From positions 1 to 15,869 of the forward strand of contig JAKBCE010000056.1 of the NCBI GenBank assembly GCA_021808195.1: 15,869 nucleotides of DNA. The letters are read 5' to 3'. Made by a program: the position numbers and the translations under genes. The DNA comes from Pseudomonadota bacterium. Its GTDB lineage: Bacteria; Pseudomonadota; Gammaproteobacteria; Steroidobacterales; Steroidobacteraceae. This document shows, in pieces, positions 6,481 to 14,297 of the stretch. Under the pieces are notes generated by a model that saw nothing but the letters and a program-made list of their open reading frames with translations, was not told where the DNA came from and did not search any database. Each line of letters begins with the position of its first letter. Within the stretch, counting starts at the first letter, position 1.

Positions 6481-9159
6481 TTAGTTCTCGTGCTTGGAGA
6501 ACTCGTAGTTGAACGTCAGCTCGATGGTCCGCGGACGCATCGGGGTCTCGGTGAGGATGAACTGCCGGCTCGAAGTGAACAGACTCTTGTTCACGTTCGT
6601 GATGTTCGTGCCGATCAGCGACACCGTCCAATCGCCCTTGGAAATGCCTGCCTGCGCATCAAAGGTCGTCCAACTGGGCTGGTTGTAAGCCTCCACGTTC
6701 CCGGCCGCCGACAGCGAATGCGCCCGGTGCTGGAAGCCGAACATCACATACGGGGTGTAGGAACCCAGCTGCCAGTCATAACGCGCGCGCAGATTCGCCT
6801 GGAACGGCGGCGAATTGGCGAGCGGCGACCCTATCACACCGTACAGGTTAGCCAGCGGCGTCGGCGCCCCAGCTGCGGCCCCACCCGTGGGGTAATACTG
6901 CGTGATCGTCTTACCGAAGTTCGGACTGCCCGGAATATTGTCGACCAGTGCCGGCGAATTGGTGAGCTGACTGCTGTTCCAGGACGCTGAGCCGTTGATG
7001 GTCAGACCTTCCATGGGACGGACCGCGAGCTGCAGCTCGGCACCGCGCACCTGGTAGTTCGGACCATTGGTACCGAAGGTCAGGTTACCGAGGCCGCACT
7101 GCGGGCAGAAGAACCCGACCTGCACGTCACTCCAGTGCTCCTGGTAGACCGAACCGTCGACCTCGAGGCGGTCATTCCACCACAAGGTCTTCCAGCCGAT
7201 TTCGTTATTGGTCAGGTTGTCCGACTTGTACGTGAGCGGCGTCTGGTACTGGTAGTTACCCTGAGCATCGGGCAGATGCTTGGAACTCCCGCGATTGAAC
7301 CCACCCGGACGGAAGCCCTGCGAATAGGTGTAGTACACCATCACATTGGGCGTGATGTGCCAGGTCAGATTCCCGCGGCCGCGCTTGCCCGTTTCCACGA
7401 AGGAATTGATGGGCTCCTGCGCGGGGTTGTTGAAGTCAGTGCCGTAGGGCGTCAGACACGGACCGAAGTACGTGGTGGGCGTGCTGAAGACTTTGCACCC
7501 GAAGCTGCCCACGTCACCGCCGTGCTCGCTGTTGTACATGTCGAAGTAGCGGATGCCACCCGTGATTGTCAGCTTGTGCGGGATGATGTCGAAGCTGGCC
7601 GACAGGTACGCCGCCTTCTGGATGAACGTGCGCTGGAAGTCGTCGAAGAATCCCGTGCTCGAGTTGCGCACGCCAGGCTGGTTGGCCGGGGCGCCGGGCC
7701 ACGGCTGCACCGGCAGGAAGCAGTTGGTGGTCGGACCGCTGGGTGCACAGTCCGGCACGCTCTTGTAGAGCCACTCGGTGTTGTCGTAGACCTTGTAGTC
7801 TTCGTAGAACAGACCAGCCACCCCGCGCAGCCGCCAGGTCTCCGGCGTGCTGATGCGAATTTCCTGCGACAGGTGGGTGTTGCGCTCCTTGTCACTCCAC
7901 ACCGAGCTCGGCGAGTAACACGTTGCGTTAGCATTCCCCTTAGTCGAGCTATAGGACACGCCGGTGCACTGATAGTAGTAGCCGTACCGGCCGCGCGCGT
8001 AGTTGGTGTAGTCCTGCACCTGATCGACGTTGCGATCGAGATACGCGCCCGAATAGACGAAGTTCAGAACACCGATCTTGCCGTGTACGTCGAGCTCGGT
8101 GTTCTCGAATTTGTCACGATCGAACGAGGGATTGAACAGGTTGACCGAATACGCCGGCAGCGGCTGCCCGCCGATCGGTGAGCCGCTTGCAGTCAATGCG
8201 GCGCCCTCGCTGCCGTAGGGCATCTCGTAGAACACGCCCTGCGCATTCATGTTCTGGTACATCTGCGAGAGCAGCACGTTCCAGTTGCGGTTGAATTTGT
8301 ACAGCAGCTCTGCCCGGATGCCTTGATAGGTCACCGGATTGATGTGATTGGCGGCAATCTGGTAGTTGTTGATCGAGACGCTGTTGGTCGGCACCACGCC
8401 GCCGTTGGAGGCCACCAGACCGAGATCGGACGGCCCGCGCGAGAACGTCGCCGGCAGATTGTTGATGTAGCCGCCGCGATCATCGGTGAACACCACCACG
8501 CGTGCGGCCATCTTGTGCTTGATCAACGGGATGTTGAACACCGCATTGGCATTGGTGTTCGGACCGCCGTGCGCGGTGATGCCGTAGCCCGCGTTGACGT
8601 TTACCTGCAGGCGGTCGAGTTGCGGCTTGTTCGTGATGTAGCGCACCACGCCGGCCTGCGCGCCTGCGCCGAACAGCGTGCCCTGCGGACCCTCGAGGAC
8701 CTCGATACGCTGCATGTCGACGGCATAGATGTCCAGGTTGCGACCCGGCAGCATCGCCGACTGGTTGTCCAGGTACACCGCCACGTTCGGGAATGTACCG
8801 ACCGAACCCTGGCCCTGGGTGCCGAGCACGCCGATCGACAGACCGCGCATGAAGACGACGCCCTGGCCCGGACCCATGCTGCCGGTGGTGACGTTCGGCA
8901 GGTACTTCACGTAGTCACTGAAAGTCTGCACGTTCAGCTGCTGGAGCGTCTTGCCGGTCATCGCTTCCATGGTAATCGGCACGTCCTGGATGTTCTGCGC
9001 GACTCGTTGCGCCGTCACAACGACTTCGCCCAGCTGCAGCTGGTTGTTCGCCGCCGACGACTGGATGGTCCCGGCGGGTACGGCGGCAAGTACCGCGTGG
9101 GCGGCCGATGCCGCGAGGATGGCGGCCACGGTACGTGAAACACTGTGATTAAATTTCAT
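6481..9159 (-). CDS. TonB-dependent outer-membrane receptor
   Basis: An 892-residue precursor of typical length for the family, which imports ligands across the outer membrane using TonB energy. A Sec signal peptide covers residues 1 to about 25 (VAAILAASAAHAVLA). A TonB-box-like EVVVTAQR lies at 45-52. The plug domain spans about 57-180, with FMRGLSIG, RIEVLEGPQGTLFGAGAQAG and VRYITNKP. The beta-barrel runs to the C-terminus, with late strands such as TIELTFNYEF. No N-terminal secretin/STN signalling domain is present, so it is not an obvious transducer for a sigma/anti-sigma pair. Eight cysteines at 398, 414, 471, 480, 555, 568, 685 and 688 fall as four close pairs in predicted loops. A good AGAGGT ribosome site precedes the ATG. 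It is divergent from the GMC oxidoreductase gene, which suggests joint regulation. The ligand cannot be read from sequence. Confidence 0.94.
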   Translation of the reverse strand: MKFNHSVSRTVAAILAASAAHAVLAAVPAGTIQSSAANNQLQLGEVVVTAQRVAQNIQDVPITMEAMTGKTLQQLNVQTFSDYVKYLPNVTTGSMGPGQGVVFMRGLSIGVLGTQGQGSVGTFPNVAVYLDNQSAMLPGRNLDIYAVDMQRIEVLEGPQGTLFGAGAQAGVVRYITNKPQLDRLQVNVNAGYGITAHGGPNTNANAVFNIPLIKHKMAARVVVFTDDRGGYINNLPATFSRGPSDLGLVASNGGVVPTNSVSINNYQIAANHINPVTYQGIRAELLYKFNRNWNVLLSQMYQNMNAQGVFYEMPYGSEGAALTASGSPIGGQPLPAYSVNLFNPSFDRDKFENTELDVHGKIGVLNFVYSGAYLDRNVDQVQDYTNYARGRYGYYYQCTGVSYSSTKGNANATCYSPSSVWSDKERNTHLSQEIRISTPETWRLRGVAGLFYEDYKVYDNTEWLYKSVPDCAPSGPTTNCFLPVQPWPGAPANQPGVRNSSTGFFDDFQRTFIQKAAYLSASFDIIPHKLTITGGIRYFDMYNSEHGGDVGSFGCKVFSTPTTYFGPCLTPYGTDFNNPAQEPINSFVETGKRGRGNLTWHITPNVMVYYTYSQGFRPGGFNRGSSKHLPDAQGNYQYQTPLTYKSDNLTNNEIGWKTLWWNDRLEVDGSVYQEHWSDVQVGFFCPQCGLGNLTFGTNGPNYQVRGAELQLAVRPMEGLTINGSASWNSSQLTNSPALVDNIPGSPNFGKTITQYYPTGGAAAGAPTPLANLYGVIGSPLANSPPFQANLRARYDWQLGSYTPYVMFGFQHRAHSLSAAGNVEAYNQPSWTTFDAQAGISKGDWTVSLIGTNITNVNKSLFTSSRQFILTETPMRPRTIELTFNYEFSKHEN

Positions 9160-9466
9160 TGAGCTACCTCTGCAGGCGAAAACTTCTCGATCTTATGCCC
9201 CCCGCGACGGTTCTGATCCCGCAAGAACCGTGGCCGGCAGATGATCATCCTTCGACCCCTTTATCCTTGCGCATCTCTCGGCGCGGGACTTGTGAGGTCG
9301 CGACAATCATGTTGCGCCATTGCGACAGCCGATTTCAAGCCATTCTTGCTCCCAGCCGGGTCGAAAATTTTTATGTGGGTAGCAAAAAAAATCATAACGG
9401 GACCGGACCGGGCTCCGTATGCTGACCGGTCGGGGGCTGGGTCAGACGCGAAACGCGCGGGTCATC
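9160..9466. promoter_or_regulatory. Divergent TonB receptor / GMC oxidoreductase regulatory region
   Basis: A 307-bp non-coding stretch. It holds an 8-bp dyad, acggttct / agaaccgt (9207-9214 and 9224-9231, 9-nt spacer), in the receptor leader. It also holds a perfect 10-bp palindrome gatgatcatc (9240-9249), an AT-rich tract with runs of T and A at 9363-9397, and GACCGG repeats at 9401-9409. A gaccggtc palindrome lies at 9424-9431 just before the GMC gene. No cobalamin-riboswitch-like B12 box or other known riboswitch was recognised. No clear -35/-10 pair could be fixed by eye. Confidence 0.5.
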
Positions 9467-11092
9467 ATGAAGCAATACGACTACATCATCGTCGGCGCGG
9501 GCTCTGCAGGGTGCGTCCTCGCCCGACGGCTCGCCGAGAGTGGTCATCACAGCGTGCTGCTGATCGAGGCGGGCGGCTCCGATGCGAGTCTGCGGATCAG
9601 TGTCCCGGTCGGATATGCCCTCACCTTCCGCGACCCGAAATACAATTGGATGTACCAGGCCGAGGCCGATCCGGGCTTCAGCGGCCGCACTGCACACTGG
9701 CCGCGAGGCAAGGTTCTCGGCGGTTCAAGCGCGATCAACGCGATGGTATTCGCCCGCGGCCAGCCGGGCGATTACGAGGATTGGTGCGCAGCCGGCAACG
9801 GCGGCTGGGGCTGGCGAGACGTACTGCCCTACTTCAAGCGGCTCGAGGACCACGCGCTCGGCGCCTCGGAATACCATGGTACGGGCGGCCCGATCCACGT
9901 GCATGCCCCCTCGAGCGAGGTACACCCGCTGTGCTCGGCATTCATTGCGGCCTGCCTCGAGGCCGGCATCCCGCGCACTGAGGATTTCAACGGTGCGCAG
10001 CCCGAGGGCGCCGGACTGTGGCAGGTGAACATTCGCAACGGTGTGCGCGAGTCGAGCGCCCGGGCCTACCTGCGGCCACTACCTGCTGGCAGCCAGCTCA
10101 CGGTCCTGCTGCGCGCACAGGTGATGAAGGTGAACTTTACCGGCACACGCGCGACAGGTGTGCAGTACCGACACCGCGGGGAGCTGCACCAGGTGAGCGC
10201 CCGCCGCGAGGTCATCCTCTCGGCCGGCGCGATCGGTTCGCCGCAATTGCTCGAGCTCTCAGGCGTCGGCGATCCGAAACGGCTCGGGGAGTTCGGCATC
10301 CCGGTGGTCGCTGCCGCGAGCGCCGTCGGCGAGGGGCTGCAGGATCACGTATGCGTGTCGTATTTCTACCGCTCCAAGGTCCCGACCCTCAACGATGAAC
10401 TCGGTCCACTCAGCGGCAAAATCAAGGCCGCCCTGCGCTATGCACTGCGCCGCGATGGACCGCTCGCCATGAGCGTGAATCAGGCCGGTGCCTTCGTGCG
10501 CAGCCGCGCCGGACTCACGCGACCGAATCTGCATATCTATTTCAACCCCGCGAGCTACAGCACCGAGACGGGGGAAAGTCACCGCCTCATGAGACCCGAC
10601 CCGTTCCCTGGGTTTCTGATGTCGTTCAACACGTGCCGTCCGACCAGCCGCGGCAGCGTACACATCCGCTCGGCCGATGCGCTAACCGCGCCGGCCATTC
10701 AACCGAACAGTATCGCCACCGCGCAAGACATCGCCGACGTTTATGAAGGGGCGCGCACGCTGCGCAGGATCGCGGCCGCATCTGCTCTTGCGCAGGTCAT
10801 CGACGCGGAACGATTGCCCGGACCGGCGGTCACAACCGACGAGCAGGTGCTCGACGATTTCCGCACGCGGGGCGGATCGGTGTATCACGCGAGCTGCACG
10901 TGTGCGATGGGCCCGGACCCGCGGAACCACGTGGTCGATGCGCGGCTGCGCGTGCACGGTGTCTCCGGACTGCGCGTCGTCGATGCTTCCGTATTCCCGA
11001 ACGTGACCTCGGCCAATACCAATGCTCCGGTGATGATGGTCGCTGAGAAAGCCTCTGATCTGATTCTCGAGGACGCCCGCACCGCCGGGTGA
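9467..11092 (+). CDS. GMC-family FAD oxidoreductase (choline dehydrogenase-like)
   Basis: A 541-residue flavoprotein of the glucose-methanol-choline family, which oxidises alcohols to aldehydes or ketones. The FAD fold VGAGSAG starts at residue 9. GMC signature 1 (GKVLGGSSAINAMVFARG) and signature 2 (GAIGSPQLLELSGVG) are intact. The catalytic pair is present as H474, in VYHASCTCAMG, and N517, in ANTNAP. The usual HPxGTCRMG is changed to HASCTCAMG. The start chosen is ATG 9467 (MKQYDYIIVG), where the family begins. A frame 48 nt longer exists but adds no recognisable sequence, and the Shine-Dalgarno sequence is weak for both. It is followed by an MFS transporter 27 nt downstream, so the two are probably co-transcribed. 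Neighbouring methylated-amine genes make a hydroxylated amine such as a choline-like alcohol a possible substrate, but the family is too broad to say. Confidence 0.92.
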   Translation: MKQYDYIIVGAGSAGCVLARRLAESGHHSVLLIEAGGSDASLRISVPVGYALTFRDPKYNWMYQAEADPGFSGRTAHWPRGKVLGGSSAINAMVFARGQPGDYEDWCAAGNGGWGWRDVLPYFKRLEDHALGASEYHGTGGPIHVHAPSSEVHPLCSAFIAACLEAGIPRTEDFNGAQPEGAGLWQVNIRNGVRESSARAYLRPLPAGSQLTVLLRAQVMKVNFTGTRATGVQYRHRGELHQVSARREVILSAGAIGSPQLLELSGVGDPKRLGEFGIPVVAAASAVGEGLQDHVCVSYFYRSKVPTLNDELGPLSGKIKAALRYALRRDGPLAMSVNQAGAFVRSRAGLTRPNLHIYFNPASYSTETGESHRLMRPDPFPGFLMSFNTCRPTSRGSVHIRSADALTAPAIQPNSIATAQDIADVYEGARTLRRIAAASALAQVIDAERLPGPAVTTDEQVLDDFRTRGGSVYHASCTCAMGPDPRNHVVDARLRVHGVSGLRVVDASVFPNVTSANTNAPVMMVAEKASDLILEDARTAG

Positions 11093-11119
11093 CGCCACAG
11101 CCAAGCAGGTGACTATAGA

Positions 11120-12472
11120 GTGAGCGAACCCGGCACCGACGCGCAATCCACGCCCGCCCCACTGACGGCACACACGACGTCCACGAGCGAGGAATACTCT
11201 CTCGTCCAGCGCTGGTATGTCGCGTTCATGATGTGTCTGGTGTACACACTCAGCATCACCGACCGCTATTCGATTTCCACCGTACTCGAACCGATCCGAC
11301 GCGATCTGCACCTCTCGGACGCCAATGTCGCGTTCCTGACCGGCGTATCGCTTGCGCTGTTCTACGTGGCGTTTGGCTTTCCTCTGTCCTGGCTCATCGA
11401 CCGCTTCAGCCGCCGTAACATCATTGGCTGGTCCCTTGTTGCCTGGTCGGTACTGACAACGGCGACGGGCCTCGCACGCAACTATGGTCAGCTGCTGGCG
11501 GCGCGCATCGGCGTCGGTGTCGGCGAAGCCGGGGGGACCCCGGGCGCCAATTCGCTGCTTTCGGATTACTTCCCGCCGGCGCGCCGGCCCATGGCGCTGC
11601 AGATCTTTGCCCTCGGGGCGCCCATCGGCGCCTGGCTCGGCTCGCAGATTGCCGGCGCGCTCGCCTATCGGCTCGGTTGGCGGGCAATGTTCCTCGTGCT
11701 CGGCATCCCCGGACTGCTCGCCGGTGCACTGATCTTCTTCACCATCCGGGAGCCGAAACGCGGACGCCTCGATGCGGAGCAGCGTCACGTAAGCGCACCG
11801 CCGATACGCGAGACGCTTCAGTTTCTCTGGCGCCAGCGCTCTGCGGTGCACGTGATGGCCGCCGGCGCGGTGGTGGCGCTGTGGGGCTGGGGACTGATGT
11901 GGTGGACCCCGACGTTTCTCATACGCGCCTACGGGCTGAACGTCGGCCAGGCGGGCGCCATCCTCGGACCGGTACACCTGATCGGCGGCAGCCTGTCCAT
12001 GCTCGCCAGCACGTGGCTGCTCTCACGGCCCTACCTCGCCGACTCGCGCCGCATCATGCGACTGCTCGGTATCTACATCGCGGTGGCGACGGTCGTCACC
12101 GGCATCATGTACTCCACTCACTCGCTGCTGTTGTTCCGCTGCCTGCTGTGGGTGTACGTGCCGGCCCTCTACATCTACATCGGCGCGAGCTTCGGAGTGC
12201 TGAACAACCTGGCACAACCGCGGATGCGGGCGGTGTACTGCGCGACGACGTTATTCATCGCCAACGTTGCAAACCTCGTGATAGCGCCCGAGGCGGTCGG
12301 CATGCTGAGTGACTGGTTCGCGCCCCATCATCACCCCGATGCACACTCGCTGCGCTTGGCGTTGCTGTGCCTGGTGCCGACCGGCTTCTGGGCCAGTTGG
12401 CACTTCTTCCGCTCTACGCGTCACCTGCTCGAGGACGAACGACTCGCCAAGACGCTGCCGGCGCAGCCCTGA
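11120..12472 (+). CDS. MFS transporter, Spinster-like subfamily
   Basis: A 450-residue inner-membrane carrier with about 12 hydrophobic segments. The MFS loop motif between helices 2 and 3 is GFPLSWLIDRFSRRNIIG. Helix 4-5 sequences are ARIGVGVGEAGGTPGANSLLSDYFPPARR, here quoted only as a landmark run broken after GEAGG: the first half ARIGVGVGEAGG and the second half TPGANSLLSDYF are typical of proteobacterial Spinster-like MFS proteins. The start is GTG at 11120, with AGGTGA about 8 nt upstream. It forms a two-gene unit with the GMC oxidoreductase. Such carriers often travel with TonB receptors in catabolic loci and would move the substrate or a product across the inner membrane. Its 3' end converges on the methyltransferase gene with only 20 nt between stops. 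Confidence 0.92.
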   Translation: MSEPGTDAQSTPAPLTAHTTSTSEEYSLVQRWYVAFMMCLVYTLSITDRYSISTVLEPIRRDLHLSDANVAFLTGVSLALFYVAFGFPLSWLIDRFSRRNIIGWSLVAWSVLTTATGLARNYGQLLAARIGVGVGEAGGTPGANSLLSDYFPPARRPMALQIFALGAPIGAWLGSQIAGALAYRLGWRAMFLVLGIPGLLAGALIFFTIREPKRGRLDAEQRHVSAPPIRETLQFLWRQRSAVHVMAAGAVVALWGWGLMWWTPTFLIRAYGLNVGQAGAILGPVHLIGGSLSMLASTWLLSRPYLADSRRIMRLLGIYIAVATVVTGIMYSTHSLLLFRCLLWVYVPALYIYIGASFGVLNNLAQPRMRAVYCATTLFIANVANLVIAPEAVGMLSDWFAPHHHPDAHSLRLALLCLVPTGFWASWHFFRSTRHLLEDERLAKTLPAQP

Positions 12473-12492
12473 ACGACGCAAGAGCGGTCGGC

Positions 12493-14022
12493 TCAGCTCA
12501 CCGGCGGCGCCCCACCCTCGGCGGTGCGACGCGCGATGAATGCATCGAGCGGCTCGGCACATTGCGCGGCCGCAGCCGGGGCGGTGAACTCGGCAAGCAC
12601 CTGCTGCCATTTCGCACGGGCGCGTTCGCTCGCCGTGAGCGATCCGTTTTCGGTCCAGGTGCCGAAATTCGACACATCCGCGATCAGCGGCTCGTAGAAC
12701 GCGCTGCGATAGCGTGCCATGGTATGAGCGGCGGCAAAGAAATGTCCCCCCGGAGCGACCTCTGCGATCGCCTCGTAGCCGATTGCATCGGCGCTCGCCT
12801 CCGGAGGCGTGCACAACTCCGCGAACATTTGCAGCATGTCCACGTCGGTCATGCATTTCTCGTAGGAGTTGGTTAAACCGCCCTCGAGCCAGCCGGCTGC
12901 GTGCACGCACACGGTGGCACCGGCGAGCACACTCGCCCACAGCGAGAACTGTGTCTCCCAGGCAGCCTGCGCATCGACCACGTTGGCGGCCGTGCCCGCC
13001 CCGGCGCGCCAGGGCAGACCGATGTGGCGCGCCAGCTGCCCTGCCCCGAGCGTCGCCTGCAGGTGCGCTGGCGTACCGAAGGCCGGGGAGCCTGACTTCA
13101 TGTCGACGTTGGAGAGGAAGCTCCCGTAGAGCACCGGGGCCCCCGGATGAGCCAGTTGCGCGAGCGTGATGCCCGCCAGCGCCTCGGCATGCTGCAGCGT
13201 CAGCGCCCCGGCGATCGTGATCGGGGCCATCGCGCCGGCGAGACAGAACGGTGTGATTATGGTGAGTTGCCCGTTGCGGGCGAAATCGATGATGCCCTGC
13301 GCCATCGAGATATCGAGCACGCGCGGGGAGTTGCTGTTGATGATGGTGTAGGTGTAGACGCCGCTGCGAAACTGCTCCGGGGAGAGCGCGCGCGCCAGAC
13401 GGATCATCTCGAATCCATCCTCCACCTGGGCAGTGCCTCGGGCCGAGAGGTGCGGCATCTTATCCGAGAGCGTCAGCTGCAGACGCATCGTCGCATAGTG
13501 ACGCACGTGCACCGGGACGTCCTGCGGCTCGACATGATTGCCCAGCACATGCAGCACATCGAAGTGCTGCGAGAACTTGGTCAAATCGGTCAGGTCCGCC
13601 AGCGAGCCCGGGCGACGGCCGCGCACCAAGTCGGCCGCATTCGGACAGCTCGAGCCGCCGATGAACACGAGCGAACCGGGCGCGAACTCGACGCTGCGCG
13701 AAGGATCGGCTCCCCAGCCATGAATGCTGCGCGGGGCGCTCGCGAGCGCCGCGGCGATGATATCCCGGCCGATGCGCACCAGTTGATCATCGTCATTCAC
13801 CAGCGCGCCGGCCTGCCGGTACAATGCCCGCGCCTCGGGCAGCAGCACCTTGATGCCGAGGGTCTCCAGCACGCGCAGCGCCTCCTCGTGCATGGCGGCG
13901 ACCGCATCGGCGGAGAACGCGGCCTGGGGCACGAACGGGTTGCGCAGCTGCCGATAGGCCGTACTGCGTGCAGCGGTCGGCCGGGCGGGAGCCTGGCCAG
14001 ATTGGCGTCGATTGTGCCTCAT
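12493..14022 (-). CDS. MttB-family (trimethylamine/betaine-type) corrinoid methyltransferase, non-pyrrolysine
   Basis: A 509-residue protein of normal MttB-family length. Family members move a methyl group from a methylated amine such as trimethylamine or glycine betaine to the Co(I) of a corrinoid protein. Landmarks are AMHEEALRVLETLGIKVL (43-60), GGSSCPNAADLVRGRRPGS (122-140) and SGSPAFGTPAHLQATLGAGQ (310-329). Also present are NVVDAQAAWETQFSLWA (347-363), HAAGWLEGGLTNSYEK (374-389) and the C-terminal PGGHFFAAAHTMARYRSAFY (424-443). There is no in-frame amber codon, so this is a pyrrolysine-free relative, like the glycine betaine methyltransferase MtgB. The start at 14022 has no clear Shine-Dalgarno sequence. 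It has its own transcription unit, divergent from an MFS gene. The probable partner corrinoid protein begins at 15737. The exact amine is unknown. Confidence 0.9.
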   Translation of the reverse strand: MRHNRRQSGQAPARPTAARSTAYRQLRNPFVPQAAFSADAVAAMHEEALRVLETLGIKVLLPEARALYRQAGALVNDDDQLVRIGRDIIAAALASAPRSIHGWGADPSRSVEFAPGSLVFIGGSSCPNAADLVRGRRPGSLADLTDLTKFSQHFDVLHVLGNHVEPQDVPVHVRHYATMRLQLTLSDKMPHLSARGTAQVEDGFEMIRLARALSPEQFRSGVYTYTIINSNSPRVLDISMAQGIIDFARNGQLTIITPFCLAGAMAPITIAGALTLQHAEALAGITLAQLAHPGAPVLYGSFLSNVDMKSGSPAFGTPAHLQATLGAGQLARHIGLPWRAGAGTAANVVDAQAAWETQFSLWASVLAGATVCVHAAGWLEGGLTNSYEKCMTDVDMLQMFAELCTPPEASADAIGYEAIAEVAPGGHFFAAAHTMARYRSAFYEPLIADVSNFGTWTENGSLTASERARAKWQQVLAEFTAPAAAAQCAEPLDAFIARRTAEGGAPPVS

Positions 14023-14297
14023 GAGCGCTCGTCGGGTGGTGCGTGGGAGAGAGCCTGAAATATACAGCCGGCAGCCCCGATCGTGTCCGCCGGGTCAATC
14101 CATAAAACTCATGGCGCTATCGCGCCATCGGATACAAGGGTTCTTTGCGTGCGAGCCGCCGCGCGGTAGCATTGTCACTCTGGCGAGCGGCCCTGCAGAG
14201 AGCGCAATTCGCCCGTCTCTGCACTCCGTATCCCGCCCTACCCGACCGTTCGTACCGCACAGCATCGCCGAGCCCCCCAGGTGGGACCGAATCCGAA
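14023..14297. promoter_or_regulatory. Divergent mttB-like / MFS regulatory region with two dyads
   Basis: 275 bp between divergent genes. A 7-bp dyad atggcgc / gcgccat (14111-14117 and 14122-14128, spacer tatc) lies in a locally AT-richer part. A second dyad, tgcagaga / tctctgca (14194-14201 and 14216-14223), lies 75 bp before the MFS start. Either could be an operator, and the second could be a leader hairpin. I see no sure promoter hexamers. The plus-strand frame is open through part of this region from a TTG at 14145, but that extension has no membrane or family features. Confidence 0.42.

Noticed and set aside
7135..8181. A 348-codon open frame on the plus strand inside the TonB receptor gene
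   Set aside because: It is antisense to the receptor, whose plug and barrel motifs are intact in the other strand, and its translation looks like no protein family.
9160..9466. Possible cobalamin riboswitch before the TonB receptor, suggested by the corrinoid genes nearby
   Set aside because: No B12-box-like sequence was seen. The receptor is far larger than BtuB, and the leader before its start is short.
10682..11977. A 431-codon open frame on the minus strand across the GMC and MFS genes
   Set aside because: It spans two well-supported genes and their gap in antisense, with low-complexity Arg/His-rich translation.
12493..14022. Pyrrolysine-containing trimethylamine methyltransferase
   Set aside because: The reading frame has no in-frame TAG and needs no readthrough to reach full family length.
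14145..14297. A TTG-started 51-codon extension of the YcaD-like MFS protein
   Set aside because: The extra residues are Arg-rich and unlike MFS N-termini. The ATG at 14298 starts a normal-length carrier.
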